26,542 nt of DNA, from positions 1 to 26,542 of the forward strand of contig CACZRY010000163.1 in the NCBI GenBank assembly GCA_902783745.1, written 5' to 3'. The notes beneath the pieces were generated by a model, which was not told the DNA's origin, ran no database searches, and saw nothing but the letters and a program-made list of their open reading frames with translations. Below are positions 22,819 to 26,542 of the stretch, piece by piece. The stretch is from an uncultured Erysipelotrichaceae bacterium (GTDB taxonomy: Bacteria > Bacillota_I > Bacilli_A > Acholeplasmatales > Anaeroplasmataceae). A program made the position numbers and the translations under genes. Positions within the stretch are counted from its first letter, which is position 1; each line of letters starts with the position of its first letter.

Positions 22819-23940
22819 ATGTTTCCTTTAATAAATGATTTAAAAATCGCATTACAAATATTAAATGATAATGGCTTTGAAGCATACCTTGTAGGTGGTG
22901 CTATAAGAGATTATTATTTTAATGTTAAAACAAATGATTATGATGTTACAACTAATGCTAATACAGATGAAATAATAGATGTATTTAAGGATTATAAAAC
23001 TAAGCTTTATTCATCTAAAAAAACAGTACTTGTTAAAATAGGTGAAACACATATAGAAATAACACCTTTTAAAGGAGATAATCTTATATCTGATTTAAAG
23101 CTTAGAGATTATACAATTAATTCTATCGCAGTAGATATTAATTCAAATATATATGATCCATTAAATGGTAGATTAGATATTAATAATAAAATATTAAGAC
23201 CTTCATATAATTTATCTGATATGATTTCAATAGATCCATTAAGAATCTTAAGAGGTATTAGATTGATTAGTGTATATAATTTATCATATGATAATGAATT
23301 AAAGGATTATTTTATTAATAATGTTTCTTTATTAAATGAAGTTATAGATTCTAGATTTAGGGATGAACTAGATAAAATATTAGTATCAAATAAACCATCA
23401 AATGTAATAAGAGAATTTAAGGAAGTATTTTATTATTTTTTCCCTAATTTAAGAAATTGTTATAAATTTGATCAAAGAAATACTAAATGGCATCATTTAG
23501 ATGTATTTGAGCATATTTTATTAGTTTTAGATTCAACAAAACCAAATCTTGCAACAAGATATGCCGCATTATTTCATGATATAGATAAACCATTATCATT
23601 TACTTTGGATAGTGATAATGTAGGTCATTTTTATGGACATTTTAAATTATCAAGGGATACTGCAGTAAAATACTTATTCAATCTTCATTATCCAAAGAAA
23701 TTTATAACTCTTGTTGCAAAGCTTATATATTATCACGATAGAAGATTTTCATTTGAAAATGAATCTATAGATAATTTTATTGAGGATTTTGGTGATGATG
23801 AAGAAGAGCTAAAAATGATTTTTGATTTGATGGCATCAGATATTAAAGGACAAAATCCTAAGCTTTTATTTAGGCTTAATGATTTAGATAAATATTTAAA
23901 AGTTGCATTAGATATTGCAAGACTAAGAAGAGAGCGTTAG
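22819..23940 (+). CDS. cca: CCA tRNA nucleotidyltransferase with HD domain
   Basis: Adds or repairs the 3' CCA of tRNAs, class II nucleotidyltransferase. The 373-residue protein has the catalytic head at the N-terminus: YLVGGAIRDYYF (23-34) and the metal-binding DYD (40-42). RDYTINSIAVD (96-106) follows, then DPLRILRGIRL (139-149). The C-terminal part holds an HD domain (HHLDVFEH from 225, HD at 253-254, and YYHDRRF further on), giving the type seen in many Firmicutes and in E. coli, where the HD domain has phosphohydrolase activity. Both tRNAs in this window already encode CCA, so repair may be its main job here. GGAG (22808-22811) lies 7 nt before the ATG, 16 bp after map. Some members of this family only act as poly(A) or CC-adding enzymes; sequence alone does not settle that. 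Confidence 0.93.
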   Translation: MFPLINDLKIALQILNDNGFEAYLVGGAIRDYYFNVKTNDYDVTTNANTDEIIDVFKDYKTKLYSSKKTVLVKIGETHIEITPFKGDNLISDLKLRDYTINSIAVDINSNIYDPLNGRLDINNKILRPSYNLSDMISIDPLRILRGIRLISVYNLSYDNELKDYFINNVSLLNEVIDSRFRDELDKILVSNKPSNVIREFKEVFYYFFPNLRNCYKFDQRNTKWHHLDVFEHILLVLDSTKPNLATRYAALFHDIDKPLSFTLDSDNVGHFYGHFKLSRDTAVKYLFNLHYPKKFITLVAKLIYYHDRRFSFENESIDNFIEDFGDDEEELKMIFDLMASDIKGQNPKLLFRLNDLDKYLKVALDIARLRRER

Positions 23941-23953
23941 CTCTCTTTTAATT
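23928..23953 (+). terminator. Terminator overlapping the cca stop codon
   Basis: AAGAGAGC (23928-23935), loop GTTA, GCTCTCTT (23940-23947), then TTAATTT. The TAG stop (23938-23940) falls in the loop and the first base of the right arm, so translating ribosomes could affect termination. Confidence 0.83.
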
Positions 23954-23955
23954 TA

Positions 23956-23984
23956 TTGACATATACTAATTATTAGAATAAAAT
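23956..23984 (+). promoter_or_regulatory. Promoter of the NAD operon with palindromic operator candidate
   Basis: A perfect -35 TTGACA (23956-23961), a 17-bp spacer and TAAAAT (23979-23984). The spacer contains a perfect 11-bp palindrome CTAATTATTAG (23966-23976), placed where a repressor would block RNA polymerase. The -35 follows the upstream terminator directly, so the three NAD genes have independent control. Confidence 0.78.
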
Positions 23985-24008
23985 TATAATAATTTAGGAG
24001 ACAACAAT

Positions 24009-24737
24009 ATGAAGAATGAAATTATAAACTGGACAAGAAATTATTTTGCAAAAACAGGTATTAATAAAGCCGTTATAGGATTATCTGGTGGAATTGATTC
24101 ATCACTTTGTGCTGCAATATTAAAAGAAGCATTAGGTAGTGAAAATGTTATAGGCGTTTTATTGCCAAAAGGAAGTCAGCATGATATTAATTGTGCATAT
24201 CAAATAAGAGATTTCTTAGGCATTAACGCATATGAGGTTAATATAAAGGATATAGTTGATAATATATCTAATTCAGTTTCTTTAGTAATTGGAGATGATC
24301 CAAACAACACTGAAGCATTTAGAATAAATACTCCACCAAGAGTAAGAATGACTATATTATATGGGTTTGCGGCACTAAATCAGGCTTTAGTATGTAACAC
24401 ATGTAATTTAAGTGAGGATTATGTTGGATATTCAACTAAATATGGTGATAGTGCAGGAGATTTTAGCTTACTTGCAAATCTAACTAAAACTGAAGTTAAG
24501 GCTTTAGCAAGAGAATTTATGCTTCCAAATGAATTAATTGAAAAGACTCCAGAAGACGGATTATCAGGAAAAAGTGATGAAGATAAGCTAGGCTTTACAT
24601 ATGATACATTAGATCAATATATTAGAACTGGTATTTGTTATGACCTTAAGATAAAAGAAAAAATAGAAAGAATGCATAAGGCAAATATGCATAAGATTAC
24701 ACTTATGCCAAGATTTGAATTAAAAGAGGGAAAATAA
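24009..24737 (+). CDS. nadE: NAD synthetase, ammonia-dependent
   Basis: Last step of NAD synthesis: amidates deamido-NAD with ATP and ammonia. The 242 residues contain only the synthetase domain with the ATP-pyrophosphatase loop SGGIDSS (26-32) in VIGLSGGIDSSLCAAIL; there is no N-terminal nitrilase/glutaminase domain, so it should use free ammonia. Other family motifs seen are RVRMTILYGFA, CNTCNLSEDYVGYSTKYGD and the binding loop LLANLTKTEVKALAREF, followed by EKTPEDGLSGKSDEDKLGFTY split over about residues 177-200. AGGAGA (23996-24001) lies 7 nt before the ATG. pncB starts 1 bp after the stop. Confidence 0.96.
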   Translation: MKNEIINWTRNYFAKTGINKAVIGLSGGIDSSLCAAILKEALGSENVIGVLLPKGSQHDINCAYQIRDFLGINAYEVNIKDIVDNISNSVSLVIGDDPNNTEAFRINTPPRVRMTILYGFAALNQALVCNTCNLSEDYVGYSTKYGDSAGDFSLLANLTKTEVKALAREFMLPNELIEKTPEDGLSGKSDEDKLGFTYDTLDQYIRTGICYDLKIKEKIERMHKANMHKITLMPRFELKEGK

Positions 24738-24738
24738 G

Positions 24739-25929
24739 ATGAAATTTGAACCAATAATTACATCATTATTAGATACAGATTTATATAAATTCAATATGAA
24801 TCAAGTAATATTTCATAAGCATACAGACCTAAATGGTGAATACCATTTTAAATGTCGTAATAAAGATGTTATATTCACAGATGAAATGCTTAATGAAATT
24901 AATATGCAAATTGATCATTTGTGCACATTAAAATTTACAAATGATGAATTAGATTACCTAAGAAGTATTAGATTTATTAAATTCGATTATGTTGAATTTT
25001 TAAGATTATGGCATCCTATAAGAGATTATGTAACTACATATTTAGATAGTGGTATTTTAAATGTAATAGTAAAAGGCCCTTTATTTTCAGCTATGCAATT
25101 TGAAATATATTTATTAGAAATAATTAATGAAGTATATTTTAGATGTAAATATGATTATAATATGCTTTTAGAATCTGCAAAAGAAAGATTAGAAGAAAAG
25201 ATTTTAAAATTTAAAAATAAAGAATATAATTTTAAATTTGCAGAATTTGGTTGTAGAAGAAGATTATCAAAAGAATTTATGAATTACGCAATTAAGCGTT
25301 TAAAGGATTCATGCCCTAATATGGTTGGTACATCAGATGTATATTTTGCATATAAATATAATCTAACACCAATAGGTACATTCGCACATGAATATGTACA
25401 AATGTATCAAGGAATTGATTCAATTCCTTTAGCTTATACTAATCATTATGCATTAAATGATTGGTATGATGAATATAAAGGTGATAATGGTACAGCCTTA
25501 ACTGATACATTAACTACTGATTTATTCTTATTAGATTTTGATCGTGCAATGGTTAATAACTATAGTGGTGTAAGACATGATAGTGGAGACCCATATATTT
25601 GGGGTGAAAAGATTATTAATCACTATAAAAAATATGGAGTTGATCCTAAAACTAAAATGTTATTATTCTCAGATTCACTAGACTTTAAGCGTGCAGAAGC
25701 TTTATATCAATATTTTAAAGATAAATCTAAGGTATCATTTGGTATTGGTACATATATAACAAATGACACATGTGTTGATGCGTTAAATATTGTAATTAAG
25801 CTACAATATGTAAACGATAGACCTGTCGCAAAAATATCAGATTCTTCCACAAAGACAATGTGTGATGATGAAGTATATCTAAAATACTTAAAGAATTCTA
25901 TAGATTTTAGATTAAAAAGAAATAAGTAA
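24739..25929 (+). CDS. pncB: Nicotinate phosphoribosyltransferase
   Basis: Makes nicotinate mononucleotide from nicotinate and PRPP, coupled to ATP hydrolysis; entry point of the Preiss-Handler route. At 396 residues it matches the bacterial PncB class. Visible motifs: LLDTDLYKFNMNQVIF at the N-terminus, the FAEFGCRRRLS segment, GTSDVYFAYKYNLTPIGTFAHEY with His217 as the likely phosphorylated histidine, the substrate loop RHDSGDPYIWGEKI near 279-292 and FGIGTYITND further on. It lies 1 bp after nadE, with GAGGG in the nadE end acting as its ribosome site, and 1 bp before the next gene. Confidence 0.96.
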   Translation: MKFEPIITSLLDTDLYKFNMNQVIFHKHTDLNGEYHFKCRNKDVIFTDEMLNEINMQIDHLCTLKFTNDELDYLRSIRFIKFDYVEFLRLWHPIRDYVTTYLDSGILNVIVKGPLFSAMQFEIYLLEIINEVYFRCKYDYNMLLESAKERLEEKILKFKNKEYNFKFAEFGCRRRLSKEFMNYAIKRLKDSCPNMVGTSDVYFAYKYNLTPIGTFAHEYVQMYQGIDSIPLAYTNHYALNDWYDEYKGDNGTALTDTLTTDLFLLDFDRAMVNNYSGVRHDSGDPYIWGEKIINHYKKYGVDPKTKMLLFSDSLDFKRAEALYQYFKDKSKVSFGIGTYITNDTCVDALNIVIKLQYVNDRPVAKISDSSTKTMCDDEVYLKYLKNSIDFRLKRNK

Positions 25930-25930
25930 T

Positions 25931-26455
25931 ATGAAAAAATATAAGGTTGGAGTAGTATTAGGAAGATTCCAAATGCTACACAAGGGACATATATCATTAA
26001 TCGATGAATCTTTATCTTTAGCAGAAAAAACAGTAGTCCTTATTGGTTCTTCAGATAAAAAAAGAACATTAGATAATCCATTTTCTTTTGAAGAAAGAAA
26101 AGAAATGATTAAAAGCATAAGACCTGATGTAATAGTATTACCAATATATGATTTAGGTGTTGGTAATGTATATTTATGGGGAGATTATCTAATTAAGACT
26201 TTAAAAGATAATAATATAACACCTGATTTATTTATATTTGGTAATGAGGATAAGGTTGATCTTTGGTTTAGAAAAGAAGTATTATCTAATATAACAATTA
26301 AAAAGGTATCAAGAAAATTAATTGATATTTCCGCAACAAAATTAAGAGAATCAATATTAAATAATGATAAAAAATTATTTGATTTATATGTACCTAATGA
26401 ATTAAACAAGTATTATGATTTTATAAAGAAAACATTAGAAGAAATACAAAAGTAG
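25931..26455 (+). CDS. Nicotinamide/nicotinate mononucleotide adenylyltransferase, NadM/NadR-like
   Basis: A 174-residue nucleotidyltransferase with the HxGH signature: GVVLGRFQMLHKGHISLI (7-24; GRFQ and HKGH) and the second motif ISATKLRESI near 150. The GRFQ start is typical of NadM and of the adenylyltransferase part of NadR, whereas bacterial NadD normally starts GGTFDPIHxGH. It probably joins AMP to NMN or nicotinate mononucleotide. With pncB and nadE in the same operon, nicotinate mononucleotide is the expected substrate, which would complete nicotinate to NAD. No Nudix or kinase domain follows. Only a weak ribosome site is visible, so translation probably depends on pncB coupling (1 bp gap). 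Confidence 0.88.
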   Translation: MKKYKVGVVLGRFQMLHKGHISLIDESLSLAEKTVVLIGSSDKKRTLDNPFSFEERKEMIKSIRPDVIVLPIYDLGVGNVYLWGDYLIKTLKDNNITPDLFIFGNEDKVDLWFRKEVLSNITIKKVSRKLIDISATKLRESILNNDKKLFDLYVPNELNKYYDFIKKTLEEIQK

Positions 26456-26479
26456 AAAAAACTATTTTTGTATTTTTTT
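26448..26479 (+). terminator. Weak terminator at the end of the NAD operon
   Basis: AAAAGTAG (26448-26455) can pair with CTATTTTT (26462-26469), one G-T pair included, across an A-rich loop, followed by GTATTTTTTT. It is the A/T-rich weak type and overlaps the TAG stop (26453-26455). Confidence 0.5.
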
Positions 26480-26482
26480 ATA

Positions 26483-26510
26483 TTGACATCAATTATTTTT
26501 GATATATAAT
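26483..26510 (+). promoter_or_regulatory. Promoter reading out of the right edge
   Basis: TTGACA (26483-26488), a 16-bp spacer and TATAAT (26505-26510), both perfect boxes. The spacer holds an inverted repeat, ATCAA and TTGAT, separated by six bases. It should drive a gene beyond the window. Confidence 0.82.
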
Positions 26511-26516
26511 ATAAGT

Positions 26517-26534
26517 GGTTAGTCAAAACTAACC
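26517..26534 (+). other. Hairpin at the start of the outgoing transcript
   Basis: GGTTAGT (26517-26523), loop CAAA, ACTAACC (26528-26534) lies exactly where the transcript from the promoter at 26483-26510 would start (about +1). It is followed by TTTAAAAA and then the window ends. It may be a 5'-stabilising hairpin, the start of a structured leader, or an operator. Confidence 0.5.
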
Positions 26535-26542
26535 TTTAAAAA

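Noticed and set aside
25707..26118. Two minus-strand ORFs across the pncB and adenylyltransferase junction
   Set aside because: Antisense to conserved motifs of both genes, hydrophobic by codon complement only.
1..26542. Use of TGA as tryptophan (Mycoplasma code)
   Set aside because: Trp positions use TGG, no tRNA-Trp with UCA anticodon is seen, and the alarmone synthetase gene ends at TGA (21998-22000) within a normal overlap with map.
1..26542. A prophage, integrative element or complete defence island
   Set aside because: No integrase, transposase, phage structural, restriction or toxin genes are seen; the BrxF-like gene is alone among core genes.

Overview
The window is 26.5 kb of very A/T-rich bacterial chromosome with strong AGGAGG-type ribosome binding sites, dense gene packing and many short operons. 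It encodes a PolC-type replicative polymerase, a MocR/GntR regulator, YqeY, a small alarmone synthetase and UPF0735 (ACT) proteins. That combination points to a low-GC Gram-positive lineage in or near the Bacilli, such as an uncultured gut Erysipelotrichia, RF39 or Acholeplasma-like organism. The placement is an inference from gene content and base composition; no rRNA is present. The standard code is used: one gene stops at TGA inside a normal gene overlap, Trp is TGG throughout, and the only tRNA-Trp here has a CCA anticodon.

Layout. 1-194: no gene, but two copies of an 11-bp repeat. 195-450: tRNA-Trp and tRNA-His on the minus strand, each with its own promoter and terminator. 572-1852: a two-TM protein of unknown function. 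1868-3211 (minus): a MocR/GntR regulator that has lost its PLP lysine, convergent with the previous gene. 3342-6253: a WYL regulator followed 8 bp later by a lectin-like plus beta-propeller protein. 6310-6891: a lipoprotein. 7027-9733: the threonine operon thrC-thrB-ACT regulator. 9778-10017: acpP. 10084-12087: an intact but degenerate leucyl-tRNA synthetase paralogue. 12153-12713: a zinc-ribbon membrane protein, convergent with a radical SAM gene (12726-13667, minus). 13793-19148: a DUF1189-like membrane protein and polC. 19325-20128: a Bax inhibitor-1 family protein. 20196-20639 (minus): a solitary BrxF-like P-loop ATPase. 20821-23940: yqeY, a small alarmone synthetase, map and cca in a row. 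24009-26455: an NAD operon (nadE, pncB, and a GRFQ-type adenylyltransferase). A promoter and hairpin at the right edge lead out of the window.

Functional groups. thrC and thrB carry out the last two steps from homoserine to threonine, and the ACT protein next to them is a plausible amino-acid sensor. The three NAD genes make a complete route from nicotinate to NAD. yqeY, the alarmone synthetase, map and cca form a translation and stress-signalling cluster. Most of the window is core metabolism. The unusual items are the LeuRS-like protein, which has lost both histidines of the HIGH motif, its editing residues and its C-terminal tRNA-binding domain yet remains a full-length ORF next to acpP; the MocR regulator without its lysine; the solitary BrxF-like ATPase; and the WYL regulator with a PL11-like propeller. 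Many promoters can be read directly (TTGnnn, 16-17 bp, TATAAT), several with inverted repeats lying across them. Several terminator hairpins are built into the ends of coding sequences.
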